The notes beneath the pieces are model-generated. The model did not search any database and was not told the DNA's origin. It saw only the letters and a list, made by a program, of their open reading frames with translations. From contig JASXTE010000007.1 of assembly GCA_030280995.1 (NCBI GenBank), forward strand, positions 19,383,501 to 19,447,500: a DNA stretch of 64,000 nucleotides, read 5' to 3'. Source of the DNA: Hemileia vastatrix (taxonomy: Eukaryota; Basidiomycota; Pucciniomycetes; Pucciniales; Zaghouaniaceae). Each line of letters begins with the position of its first letter. The first letter of the stretch is position 1. Made by a program: the position numbers and the translations under genes. This document shows positions 32,435 through 43,539 of this stretch, piece after piece.

Positions 32435-32488
32435 ATACTAGACCTTGGCAGCAATCTTGGCGGATATGTTCCAAGCTGTCGCATCACA

Positions 32489-33271
32489 TTACAGTCCCTC
32501 TTCTTCCTCCAGAGCTCTCTCCAATCCCTGAAACTTAGTATCAAGAGTAAGTGTAAGTTCTTTTGAAAAGTCTACTGATGATAATGAAACACCAGGAGAC
32601 TCTCTGGGCAGGGCCTGTGACTCCTGAAGGGGCCAGGGGGAAAATGCTTTCTCTGCACCATCCACCTTTCCCCATCCTTGTTGCGCCTTCTCCTTTTCTT
32701 GCTGCGCTTTATCTCCTCCTTGGCCCTCCTTGGCGCTCCCCATTGGTGACCCATCTCCAGCCTGCTGCTTAGAATCAAGAGGAAGCATCAGTTCTGGTGG
32801 CAAGTCCACTGATGATAACAAAACATCAGAAGACTTGCTGGGATGGGCCCCTGACCCCTGAAGGGGCCAGGGGGCCGATAATTTAGCACCAGTGTCCCCT
32901 CTCTTTTCCATCTGAACCTTCTTTTCCTTCCAATTTATTTGTGGGTTATAGTGGTCCAGCCATGCCATCCCCAGTACCATGTTGTACTGGTCCTTCAGGT
33001 TTGTTGCATATGCCCTGCACTGAGATTCTTTTCCATCACACCAAAATCTGCAAAAAATCCTCTCTCTTACTTCTCCTCCCCCACCTGGCAATCCATCAAA
33101 CATAATTAGGCGCCTAGAGTGGTCTAATTTTTCTTTTTTCTTTTCATTCCTCTGTAAAAACTTGTTAGAAATAAAACAGTCTGTGGCCCCAAAGTCCAGT
33201 AAGGCTTGTACATTTGTTGTGTCATCAAGGGTCATTATAGGCAAGTTTAGTATAATGTGATTATCATTCAC
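32489..33271 (-). pseudogene. Protease region of C (active site DFG)
   Basis: A 260-residue frame. The retropepsin active site reads VQALLDFGATDCFI (near 33200), where D-S/T-G is required. The Ser/Thr is Phe, so cleavage activity is not expected. MVLGMAWLDHYNPQINW matches the second conserved region. The C-terminal half has a duplicated SSVDLP/SSVDFS segment. Confidence 0.82.
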
Positions 33272-33354
33272 TTCAATTGGCTTACATGCTGATAATTCTT
33301 CTACTAAATTCCCCTTATACTTTCCCTTTCATCCGCTCCAGGAGGGCACAACCT

Positions 33355-33597
33355 TCACTCCTGAGCGCTGTCTTTTACCTGCATCTTTCCTGCGCTATCC
33401 TCCACTTCACTAACCTGTATTTTCCCTCTGCACTCCCTTGCCAGATGACCACTACTCCCACACCTGAGACACAGACCTTTGCTTATGTGCCTCTGATACT
33501 CATCATCTGGTAAACTTTTTCTTCCACTAGTGCCATGTGCATTTTCTGCATCAATGTCCATGGTGTTTGGGTCTCTGGAACTGGCCCCACTTGACAA
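33355..33597 (-). pseudogene. Gag zinc knuckle of C
   Basis: CLRCGSSGHLAREC gives canonical C-x2-C-x4-H-x4-C in an 80-residue frame. It is separated by frame breaks from the capsid part upstream. Confidence 0.8.
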
Positions 33598-34346
33598 GGC
33601 ATAGCTGCGCCATGGAAAAGCGCCGCTCCAGCCATCAGTTCATTAATGTGTGAACTCATTGTTGACTTGGATGGCCAGTTCCATGAGTGTTTGGAGGGGG
33701 GTTGGGAGGGGGTGACTGATTAGGGTGTTCCTTATTTTTGACAAGAGCCCATTCCTGAAGTGAAACATGAGCACCCCTCCCTCCATGTTGTGATGTAGCT
33801 GGCATGGCCCCGGAACTCCGACACATATTCAGAAACCAAATTTCTTTGTTTCAACTGATTTAGCGCATGCTCCGAGGTTGTGGCCACATCTGGGTCACCA
33901 AAGGCTAATTCAAAAGCCGCCATGAATTGACGGAAGGTTGTCGCTGCCTGTGAGTTTTCAAGGAGCTCTTTGGTGTACGGCCTTGCCAAGCATGCCGCCT
34001 CATCTGTGAGGTATGATATTTCAAACCCAATTTTTGCTTGTTTGTCTGGGAATTGATGTCCATTGAGCAGGACATAGAGGTTTACCTGCAAAGCATACTG
34101 GTCTTCCCGCGGACCTCGTTTTCCATTGAAGATTGATGGGACCACATTTTTTGGACCTTTGACAGGTGGCACCTGTGCTCTGGCTTTGGCTTTGGAAGCA
34201 TCAAACTCCACTTTGGTGGGGCCGCGGTATGAGGGTTCTGTTTCTGCTAGGTGCTCCATAAGCCTAGCATTCTGTTCCTGCAAATGTGCCATCTTCTCTT
34301 GCATGGCAGCAAGAAGTGCTGCATCAGGTTGGCCTGCATAATTCAT
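33598..34346 (-). pseudogene. Gag capsid part of C
   Basis: The ATG at 34346 follows the LTR and leader. 204 residues run to a stop at 33732. A coiled-coil start (MQEKMAHLQEQNARLMEHL) and a Ty3-type capsid region (IFNGKRGPREDQY, AFELAFGDPD) are visible. A frame break joins it to the zinc knuckle. Confidence 0.82.
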
Positions 34347-34383
34347 TCTTCTTTAGTAGTACGCCAAATTAGATCAGACAAAA

Positions 34384-34702
34384 TGTTAAGACATAAGAAG
34401 ACGAACTACTACTAGCGCTGATGCTAGCCTTAAACTGGACTTACTATGTTGGGTTACAACAGTGAGACTAACTAGAATGACTATGTTGGGGCTACCAAAA
34501 GTGAGGGAAGACAATACTGACTATGCTGGATACAGAAGTGAGACAAGAGAGTAACTAGATTACTAAATAAGCTGTCCAATGAGGAGCGCTCCACAGCACT
34601 TGCCCCATATAGCCCCCTTATGCAGTATACACTCTTCCGCCTCTTCCCAATGCATAGCGCCCCTAGCGCTCCTCCTCTCCACCTCTCAACCAAATCCTAA
34701 CA
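34384..34702 (-). repeat. 5' LTR of C (319 bp)
   Basis: TGTTAAG...CCTAACA with perfect 5-bp terminal inversion. Pairs with 17371-17594. Confidence 0.88.
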
Positions 34703-37560
34703 TCTACCCAATGTTTACCATGACTTCATAGATGTTGTTTCAATATGTAAGGCCAACAAGCTATCACCCCATTAACCCTATGATTATCAAATGGAGTTAA
34801 TAGGTCCTGTCTATTCTTTTATGAAGGATTAATCTCAAGTTCTTCAAGAATACCTTGCAAAGAATGTAGCAAAAGGTTTCATTCAGGCAAGTAAATCCCC
34901 AACTTTCTCCTGAGCTCTTTTTGTTAAGAAAAAGGGTGGAAGTCTTAGGTTATGTGTTTATTATAGAAAACTCAAGACAGTGACTTAGGAGAATGCTTAT
35001 CCAGCTCCTCCTATTTCATTACTTCCTAATTTTTTTAATGGTGCTAATTTTTTTCATAAATTGATCTCAGAGGTGCTTACCATCTTATATGAATTGCAGA
35101 AAGGCATGCACCTTTAACTGCAATGCGTATCAGGTTTGGTTGTTTTAAATATTTAGAAATTCCCTTTGGATTTTGTAATGCACCATCAACTTTTAAAAAT
35201 TTTGTCAATGATATCTTTGAAGATAGTTCCAAACAGTTTTTTGTTGTCTATCTAGATGATATTTTAATCTTCTCAAGGGCCCTTTAAGCAAATATCCAAA
35301 AGGTCAAAATGGTTCTCATTTGGCTTCAAGAACGTGGTCTCTATGCAAAGCACACTAATTGTGAGTTCCACATAAAATATATTAACTTTTTGGGTTTTAA
35401 ATTGTCCACTGATTGTTTAGTCATGGATGATAAAAGGGCTCTCAAATTTTTGGAATTGCCTGAGCCAAAAAATCTAAAATACTTACAGAGTTTTTAGAGT
35501 TTGTGAATCTCTATATAAGATTTATAAAAGATTACTATAAAACTATCACAAATCTTACTTCTCTTCTTAAAAATGATACTCCATTTATCTTCATGTAAAT
35601 AGCACAAAAAATTTGAATCATTGAAAACTTCATTCCCTTCAGCTCCAATTCTTTGACATTTTGATCCTACAGACTTGAAAATAGTTAAGACAGATGTAAG
35701 TGATTACACAATAAAAGGGGTAAACTCCCAATTAAATTCTGAAAAAAAAAAATTCATTATGTCGCATTTGATTCATGCAAAATTATTGAAGCAGAATTTA
35801 ATTATGAAATTCATGATAAACTATTATTAGCTATTATTCATTGTCTTATAAAATGGTGTTCTTTTCTTTTCAAATCTTAACTGATCATAATTCTTTGAAA
35901 TACTTTATGTCTTCCAAAGTACTAAATAGACATCAGGCTAGGTGGGCTGAGTTCTTATCTCAATTTTAATTTACTATTCCTTACTTCCCAGGGAAAAATT
36001 GCATAGTCCCAGATATTTTATCATGCCTGGACAAATTTAATCTGCAGAAAGGGAAGGTATTTGCTGAAAAAAATCCAGAAAATGTGAAATCAATTTTCAG
36101 CAAATCAATTTTAAAAACTCATCAAGTTAATTTGATGAAAACACAATCAATTCTAAATTCACTATCTAACATTTGAGAAGTCCAATCAGAAGAAGATTAT
36201 TGTTTGGGGATTAAAGACAAAATACTCTTGAAGCAAGGGGCAAAGAGATTCAGTATAGAATCAAGTCTTTTATTCTTTGAGGGTAGAGTATTCATACCTG
36301 ATAATAAGGATATAAAATTATAGATTTTTAATAGTAGACATGATTCTCCATTAGCTGGTCATTTTTGTGTTGATAAAATTTAACAGTTAATAGAAAGGGA
36401 TTTTTCTGGCTAGGAATGAAAAGGGAAATTAAGGCCTATCCCAAAGCCTGTTAGGAATAGAATAGGAAGAAGGTACCTCAACACAGTAATAATTGGTATC
36501 TTCAATCATTTCTAATCCCTTCTAAATCATGGGAATCAATTTTGATGGATTTCACTTCTCAATTACCTTCATCAGATAACATAGATGCTATATTGGTCAT
36601 AGTTGATAGATTCTCTAAAATTTCTATTTTTAATAGAACTAATACTAGTGTAACTGCAGAAGATTTAGCTAAATTACTTTTAGTGTTTGTATTTTCTAAA
36701 AATAATTTACCTACTGATATTATTTCAGACACAGGCTCCCTGTTTGCTTCTACTTTCTGAACTCAACTTTGTTGAAAGTTAAATATCACAAGGAACCTTT
36801 CCACAGCTTATCAACTTGAAACTAACTGGAAGACCAAAAGAATTAACCAAATCCTCAAACAATATCTTTGAATGTATTTCAATTACCAACAAGACAATTG
36901 GACCACATGGTTAACATTGGCCAAATTTGCTTATAATAGCTCAACATATTATTTGACAAAACAATCCATGAATGAAATCCTCAATTCAATCCAATTCATT
37001 TAGGAAATAATCATCCTTCTGAACATTATCTTCAAAAAATTTCACAACTTCAAGGTGAACTCCCATCTAACCTTGAGGTGGCAAATCAAAGGTATAATTA
37101 AAAGGCCAAAAAACATCAACAATCTGCTCCACCTTTTAAACCAGGTCATAAAATATGGCTCAACTCTAAAAAAATTCAAAAAACTCAAACATCAAATAAA
37201 ATATCTGAAAAGAGCTTGGGTCCATTCAAAATATACACTGAAGTCTTTAAAAATATATTTTGACTCAAGTTACATTTAAAATGGAAATAAATTCATATTT
37301 TTTTCACATATCTCTTCTGGAACTTTCTTGAGAAATATACCATGGAAAGAATCAAACATCTCTGGAACCAGTTGAAATAGAAGATCATCTAGATTGTGAA
37401 ATAAGTCAGATTCTTGATTCAAGAAGGTGCAAGGGGAATCTTCAATATCTCATGTAATGGGAAGGCTACCTCAATCACTTGAATGAAACATCTTGTGAAC
37501 CAGCCATTAATGTCTAAACTTCTCCTGAACTTCTAACATCTTTTCATTTAAAATATTATT
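34703..37560 (+). pseudogene. pol of chromovirus B2 (heavily decayed)
   Basis: Related to B1 throughout. The start is lost at the C insertion, and the sequence opens with a YHDFIDVVSICKANKL-like segment preceding RT. RT keeps YLDD near 35243. RNase H (35600-36050) and integrase (36100-37260, including MMDFTSQLPSSDNIDAILVI and ISDTGS) have many stops and shifts. A chromodomain relic is recognisable at 37380-37560. It is the oldest element here by decay and by nesting. Confidence 0.85.
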
Positions 37561-38389
37561 AAAAACCTAAACCTTAAACTCAATTTCCGTTCTTTAAACT
37601 TTTTAAAATTCTTTCTTTAAAATAAAATTTTAAATTTCTTTATATTTTTCTTCTTCTTTCATTTCTTTTTTCTTTCTAAAATCCTAAATAAAAAAAAGCT
37701 AAAATTAACATCAACAAAAAAAATGAAATTAAAAATTAAAAATTAAAAAAAATAAAATCTAAAATAAAGTAAAATAAAATAAATAAATCAAAATAAAATA
37801 AAAAAACACAAATTGAATTTTTCTTTTTCTAAATTTTACTACACCAAATAAGATTTTCTTTTCTTTTTAATCTTCTTTATTACTTCTACAATTTCAATTC
37901 AATATCAAATCAATCCCTTACTTTTACCACCTCAATTCAAATTTATTTTTCTTTTCTTTTCTTTTCTTTTCTTTTTTTTATCTATCTAAACAATTCTCAA
38001 AACTTAAACATCTTCAAAAAACAACTCAAACAATCTTATGCCTTAATTATCTTCAAACAAGAAATCTTTTCTCTTCTCTAACATCTTATATATGTAAAAA
38101 AAATTCATTTTTCTTTTAAAATTTTCTCTAAAACAAACTTTACTCTTTTTCTCATCTTTTTATCTGAACTACCGAAATTCCAAAATAAAATAAAGTAAAA
38201 CTAAATTCTCTTTTTTCTTTTAAATAAATAAATTTAACAAATATTCAAGACAAAACTATATATATTTTCTTTTCCTTTTTTCCTTTCTTTCTACTTCAAA
38301 ATTATTTCCTCTATTTTTCTTCAAAACAAATCCTTCATCTTCTATACCATCTTTCAAATCTTCTTTCTACCCTTTTCAAATAATTCTTC
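37561..38389. repeat. AT/pyrimidine-rich spacer of B2
   Basis: Runs of AAATAAAATAAA and CTTTTCTTTTC. No gene is visible. Equivalent to 10837-11706 in B1. Confidence 0.7.
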
Positions 38390-39240
38390 TTCCTCAGCTG
38401 GCACCACTTCTCCAACTTCCAGAATCTCTTTGGCTACATCATAGGAGGCTGCATCAACAATCCCATCAATTTCTTCACAAATTTTTTTGAACAAAGTGGT
38501 TCAACAATCCTGACCAGGCTTCTTTCACCACACCTGATCCAACTTGGCCTCCCCAGTCAAATCATTCAAAATGGGTTCAGGGCTTTTAACCCTTAAACAA
38601 TCCACCTCAGTTGGTTTCTCAACTTCTGGTTGAGTTTTGACAGTGGGAGTGACTACTGGTTTCTTCAGAAACTCTTCAATCATTTCCACCTTCTAAGCCC
38701 AAGAATCAGTTAGCTATTAAATCATAACAATTTAAAATTAAAACCACTTACTTAAAATTCAGGATCTTCTTTGATTAAAAAATTATACTTGGTGGTTTCA
38801 ACTACTTCCACCACCTCATCATCTTCATCCTCAACAATAATTTGATTTCATTTTGTGGTAGGAGCTACCTCAACTACCAGATCTGACCCATCCTTGAAAA
38901 GTTCTTAAACCTCGTCTTCTGGGGTCATGGGCTGCTTTCCAATATTAAGGGTGGCCACCCAACCTGAAATTTCCTTCCTTTCCTCCTGATTAAGCACGTC
39001 CTCCGCACCATCCACCATCAATTCATTCTTGAAAGCCACCTCCCAGATATTCTCAACAATGGCCTGATCTTTAACAATTGACCAAAATTTAGTCAAAGTA
39101 AATCATCCTTTGGTGACTGCATTCTTCTCCAACACATTGCAGGCCACCTGATTCCATTGAAAAAACTTGCACTGCTTGCAAGGACCCCAAGAAGATGTGC
39201 TCTCAATGCAAAATGATTTCATAGCTACAAAAGCTGTGCA
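38390..39240 (-). pseudogene. Antisense gene relic of B2 (Cys cluster with two Cys lost)
   Basis: Homologous to 9848-10836. The region near 39220-39125 reads C-x2-F-x6-C-x12-C-x2-F-x6-C, so spacing is conserved while two of six Cys are Phe (TGT to TTT). The frame continues as KFWSIVKDQAIVENIWEV (39096-38905), matching the B1 protein. Later exons follow: an intron-like GTAAGT...CTTAG stretch lies near 38755-38697, and a tail near 38480 resembles the last B1 exon (DAASYDVAKEILEVGEVV). Confidence 0.68.
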
Positions 39241-39351
39241 AGCTATCTTGAACTTCTGCATGGGTATAACTGTTCAAGAAGTAAACAAGGAAGATAAAGA
39301 TAATGATGAGCTCTCACACTCAAAGGAGCTTGTGTTTTATACCTGGGCATC

Positions 39352-39790
39352 TGTCACACACCACATTACACTTGCAGCAAAAGTCAATCTTTTAATCCAT
39401 AAATCAGTACACAAATCCTTATGCAAAGCACAGAAGCAACATCTACATAGAAAATGCCTTTTCCTTCTGTGTGTCTCAATTTGACCATGCTATCTTAACC
39501 TTAAATCTAAATTAGTCAATCATATTCCTGCACTTTTCAATCTTAAGAAAATGTGCAATGTATTAGTGCTATGGCCAATGATATATTTTCAATGTTGGGT
39601 TATTGTGTATCTGAGGGTAAATAAAGGTCTGTGAGTAGGAATAGGGGTAAGGTTAAGGTATCTGTGGGTTATATTTGAGGGTCAGTGATAAAGTGAGAGC
39701 AGTTTATTAAAGTGGTCAAGGCTAGGTGGAGTTATCTATATATATGGGTGGATTTGGTTTGACATTCCTTAGAATTAAATTATAATATTG
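39352..39790 (+). repeat. LTR of B2
   Basis: Starts TGTCACACACC after GATGCCCAGG-type sequence on the other strand. It aligns discontinuously with the B1 LTRs, and the end near AATTAAATTATAA is approximate. Confidence 0.65.
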
Positions 39791-40110
39791 TTTTGGTAGT
39801 AGTTAAATTTATATAAAGCTATTATTGTTTCCTACCTTTCTTAATAATCAACTTCATTAATTCTTAAAAATTTCTAAATCCTTTTGATTGTTAAGTTCCA
39901 ACCCTTCATAAGGTTAGCCTGAATATTCAGTTTCACTGGTAATTACATTATTATTCACCTCAAACTTATCTTGAAGCAGTATTAATTTATCTTTGACATA
40001 TCTTTGAACCACTCCCTTGAAGTATCTCTCTGTGCTTTGAAGGAATCCTCAATCATCTTTCCAATCTCACTTACTCAGGAACACCCTTGACCTTGTGTGT
40101 AGGCTTTCTG
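39791..40110 (+). other. Leader of a second family B copy after the B2 LTR
   Basis: Matches the B1 leader (16560-16830) in the same orientation relative to its LTR. The LTR at 39352 therefore also acts as a 5' LTR, implying a tandem or recombined element cut at 40110. Confidence 0.55.
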
Positions 40111-40205
40111 TCCACAGTTAGTCTCACTGCTGTATCAGCATAGTCTGTCCCATCTTAGGCTAGTATTGGCACTATTAGTAGTCTTCCCTATTAGGTCTTA
40201 ACATT
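40111..40205 (-). repeat. LTR fragment related to C
   Basis: The reverse complement begins TGTTAAGACCTAATAGGG and continues with GACTATGCTGATACAGCAG, resembling the C LTR. About 95 bp remain. Confidence 0.55.
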
Positions 40206-40417
40206 CTCACTATTATAAACCTAAAAATATTCACACTTTATTTTTGACAATTCTTTATTTTTATAATGTTTCATTAAAAAATATTATATTTAATTAAAAT
40301 GTCAGATGAGACCACAAAATTTACTTTATTTGAAATAAAAAATCATATTGCTGAAAAAAATTCATTTTTTTTAGTTTATAATTTCATATTTAAATTATTA
40401 GCAAAATGATTCACCAC

Positions 40418-40655
40418 GCAATATGGGGGGTGGACTTGTTAGCAAGTCCGCAACCTTGGACTCAAATTCACCACAGATTGAACACACATTGAGCTATTGA
40501 CAAAGGAACCATACAATCAGGGATGAACACCATTCAGAAGAACAGTTTTAGCTGGGTCTTCAAGTAGAGTTCAGTATGAGTTCAGTCTGAGTTCCATCTG
40601 AGTTCTGTCTGAGTTCAGGTTGGGGACTTGCTAGCAAATCCACCCCCTATATTGC
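40418..40655. mobile_element. Fold-back element (238 bp)
   Basis: Terminal inverted repeats start GCAATATGGGGGGTGGACTT on the left and GCAATATAGGGGGTGGATTT on the right. They extend about 38 bp to AGCAAGTCC. The interior has four imperfect TCTGAGTTC-type repeats. No coding capacity, and the superfamily is uncertain. Confidence 0.65.
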
Positions 40656-40792
40656 ATAGTGATTATACATGAAAATTTATTGTCAACTTTATATTTCAAA
40701 TATTTGATATAAAAGAAAACAAGGAAAATGATAGAAACTTTGATTTTATTGAGTCTCAGCTTTTAAACTTCTCCTTATCCAGTTGTGAATTT

Positions 40793-41182
40793 TCAAATCT
40801 TCCATAAGTTGGAAGTGCACACTAGAATCACACAGAGTCCTATTAACTTCTTAATAGCAAGTTTGGGTATAAAAAAATTGGGGTCATGATGTGTAGGAAC
40901 TACTTGTGAAAAACTAATAGAAAAATCTACTTCTTCATTCAAAAACACATCTTCATAGGAGTTTTTTTCTACTCTCATGTTGTGAAGAATTATTGCACAC
41001 TTCATTACATTATGTATGTCAAGTAAGTGCCACAACATACAAGGCTGAGAAATGATGGGCAACTGTGCTTGATTGTTTTTATGTGCACTTGCGCACCACC
41101 ACAATTTCCTACTTTTTTTTGAGAGAGAGTATCTATTAGAGGATACAATTACTCCAACAATAGCTGTCACACAAGTTAACAA
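40793..41182 (-). pseudogene. Transposase relic, Harbinger-like C-terminus
   Basis: The fragment LLDIHNVMKCAIILHNMRVE matches the C-terminal helix region of PIF/Harbinger-like transposases of the plant-transposon-protein type. The region upstream is too decayed to follow, and no terminal repeats could be assigned. Confidence 0.55.
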
Positions 41183-41818
41183 TTATTTTTAACTTCTCCC
41201 CTCATCAGGACTGTCAACTAAATTGTTGATGCAGCCCATCAATTCAGTTGAAAGTCAAAATGTGGTGCAAAGTTGAATAATTTTTTCATCTAGAGCACCA
41301 TCAATTGTTTTTATGGCTGTAGCATAATTAACAAAGAGGGTGGTAAAAAGAGAAAAAGTGGGGGAGCAATCTTGGTCAAAATGAAGTTGCTATGATTTGT
41401 CATTTTTTCATTAAATTATCTGACCAGATTGGTAGTGAAAATGAAGCGGCTGGAGATAATGACGTATCAGACAAGCGATTCAAATTTTTCAGAAGTGATT
41501 TAATGAATTTAATGAATTTGTATTAAATAATATTCAAAGTTGAATTGCTAACGAATTACTAATATTTACATGGATATTTTATATACGTAGATGTTATATT
41601 ATGAGTAGCGGTGAGTAACTATCGAGCAGGTAGTTGTTACAGTTAGGAAATTATAGAAAAAGCTTAAAAACTGTACTTTGTCCAATAATGTCGAAGTCAA
41701 AGGTGAAAATTTAGTAAAATCAAACTAATAATGTTAAAAACCCAAAATCATGTTAAACTACCTTATTTAACTATTTACAAGAGATCAACGTTATTATTCT
41801 TATATGTCTTATCCATTA

Positions 41819-42011
41819 CACCTAAGTCATAAAAACTTGCGGAATTTTTGAAGAAAAAATAAAAGTTGTTTTCACCAAATAATGATTCGCCTATTTAAAA
41901 GGGTTGAGGAAAAGGCGGGGGTGCTTTCTTTTGAATAGGCAAATCATTTTTTCGTGGTCGAAACTTTTATTTTTTTTGTCGAAAATTCCGCAAGATTTTG
42001 TGACTTGGCTG
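41819..42011. mobile_element. Fold-back MITE with TA target site (193 bp)
   Basis: CACCTAAGTCATAAAAACTT on the left is mirrored by CAGCCAAGTCACAAAATCTT on the right. The arms extend about 80 bp with mismatches, so the element folds almost completely. TA on each side (41817-41818, 42012-42013) suits a Tc1/mariner-type origin. Confidence 0.72.
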
Positions 42012-42241
42012 TATTAGATTTCCCGTTCATCTTTATTATAATTATAGTCGTGAGAATCTATCCCATGACAGTAGTGAGTACTGCTTATTAAGGTAATATC
42101 AAGGATTGTGAGAATTGTGGAGATGAACTTATTATACAGGCGTACAACGATTATTACAATGAAGTTTTTCATTTTCAATTCTCTTAGAGTTAGGCTAATG
42201 ACTGTACATGTTCTTATATATAGTAAATTACACTAAATATA

Positions 42242-42363
42242 CAGCTGTTTGGGAAAGCCTTGCTCTTTTTTTGCCCCTCATCCCCCCGCCAAAAGCGGAT
42301 TAAACTCATGTTTTTGGCAGGGAGTGGAAGGTAAAAACACAACAAGTTTTTCCCAAATAGCTG
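42242..42363. mobile_element. Fold-back MITE with TA target site (122 bp)
   Basis: CAGCTGTTTGGGAAA on the left and CAGCTATTTGGGAAA on the right, TA at both edges. The arms reach GCCAAAA. Not related in sequence to the element at 41819. Confidence 0.68.
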
Positions 42364-42861
42364 TATGTTTATGTTCGTATCGATTTAATCTTAATAACTA
42401 TGGCAAACGTTAATCTTCGTTATAGTTGTTGAGACATAGATATGGATGTAAGAGCAAGTACTCAACTACACAAGCCGATGTATATAAATAATTATAGTCT
42501 ACATATATGAGATTATCGGAGTAAGAGAACTTAACCATTTACCATCACAATAGTAACTTGAATGAAATTGACCTTCCGTCACAATCCTAAGAAAGGAAAA
42601 AATAAAATAATACGGAAAACCCGGCGACCGCCAGTTACGATTCCCTACTAATTAATTGGTTTTGATACACTGTACTTTTCAGCCTTCAGCCTCTTATATC
42701 TCCGTAAAAAATTCATAAAAAGATTTTTCTTGTAAAACTCCAAACTTCTTCAACCCGCTCTAGAAATTTTACATCAATTTTTACAATATCAACAAGGTCG
42801 GTCCATAATGTATGGCTGTTTACCCCAGCAAGACAGCTAAAGCTTTTCCTTGCAGCTTCAG

Positions 42862-43203
42862 ATGATGGTTCTATTTGTGTTTCTATTACCAATATCATTG
42901 GTCGGTCGATCCCATCAAGGATATGTGCAAGTCTTTCCCCGAAACGACTGCTCTGGCTATAAGAATTTTTTGAAGTTTTCAGAAAATGGGGTTTATAATG
43001 GTGCATGCTTATCTCTACACCCTGTCCCTGGAAATTCTATAAGTGTGCAGACTGGTCCATCGCATTTGGATGGATGTGTCGCTAATATTTTTAGTGATAG
43101 CAAGTGTGGCCATATTATAAGGCCTGTGCGACCGGATCCGAATGGTTTGTGCCAATGGGAAAATACATCTGACATCAGGTCCTACAGAGTCCTATGTAAA
43201 TAG
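42862..43203 (+). CDS. Small secreted cysteine-rich protein (effector candidate)
   Basis: 113 residues from ATG 42862. A preceding in-frame TTG is not a credible fungal start. A hydrophobic signal peptide (MMVLFVFLLPISLVG) is followed by a mature part of about 95 residues with six Cys, enough for three disulphides. Motifs include NDCSGYKNF, GACLSLHPVPG, DGCVANIFSDSKCG and a terminal RVLCK. The protein has an intact frame and no intron. It is the only open, non-transposon gene I can support in the window. Secretion is inferred from the signal peptide, and a role in host interaction is only a guess from size and Cys content. A MITE begins 68 bp after the stop codon. Confidence 0.72.
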   Translation: MMVLFVFLLPISLVGRSHQGYVQVFPRNDCSGYKNFLKFSENGVYNGACLSLHPVPGNSISVQTGPSHLDGCVANIFSDSKCGHIIRPVRPDPNGLCQWENTSDIRSYRVLCK

Positions 43204-43271
43204 ATTGTTGCTCAATTTTTGAGGCCGCACTAGATAAACAATCAGCGCTCGCCAACATCATTCAATTAATT

Positions 43272-43471
43272 AGGGGGTATCAAAGATAGAAATCTTCCAT
43301 TTTAAAATACCTCTTTTTTGCACCAAATCAACCATGATTATTTTTTAAAGTATGCCATCTTGTGCCCCAAAAACATCTTTTTACTGAGAATTAATGTCAT
43401 GCTTGTGGCTTTCTTTTTGTGCTGTGAAATACCTTTTAAATAATTACAATATTCTAACTTTGATACCCCCT
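43272..43471. mobile_element. Harbinger-related MITE 1 (200 bp)
   Basis: AGGGGGTATCAAAGATAGAA on the left, and the inverse on the right (CTTTGATACCCCCT). ATT flanks both ends (43269-43271, 43472-43474). It shares its first 11 bases with the large element at 43743 and is about 88% identical by eye to MITE 2. Confidence 0.82.
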
Positions 43472-43539
43472 ATTGGATGTAAGCATATTGCTTGTCAAGT
43501 TGTTTAGCATCATAATTTGCGTTTTTTGCTTTCCATATT

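Larger units (their letters stand above)
29910..34702 (-). mobile_element. Chromovirus C, 5' and central segment
   Basis: 5' LTR 34384-34702, then gag, zinc knuckle, protease, RT, RNase H and most of integrase on the minus strand, interrupted at 29910 by A2. The right edge joins B2 pol directly at 34703, so C is inserted in B2. Confidence 0.88.
34703..39790 (+). mobile_element. Chromovirus B2 (host of the C insertion)
   Basis: Contains pol, a low-complexity spacer, an antisense gene relic and an LTR (39352-39790). The order is the same as in B1 but on the opposite strand. Gag and protease would lie left of the window, beyond the nested elements. Confidence 0.82.

Noticed and set aside
40211..40417. 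Candidate gene in the island before the fold-back element
   Set aside because: No open frame, splice pattern or similarity was seen; it is AT-rich sequence only.
42850..42861. Extended start of the secreted protein at a TTG
   Set aside because: TTG is not a credible start in a fungal nuclear gene, and the ATG at 42862 puts the hydrophobic segment at the N-terminus.
42713..43006. Minus-strand 97-codon frame overlapping the secreted-protein gene
   Set aside because: It is the shadow of the gene at 42862-43203, with no signal or motif of its own.
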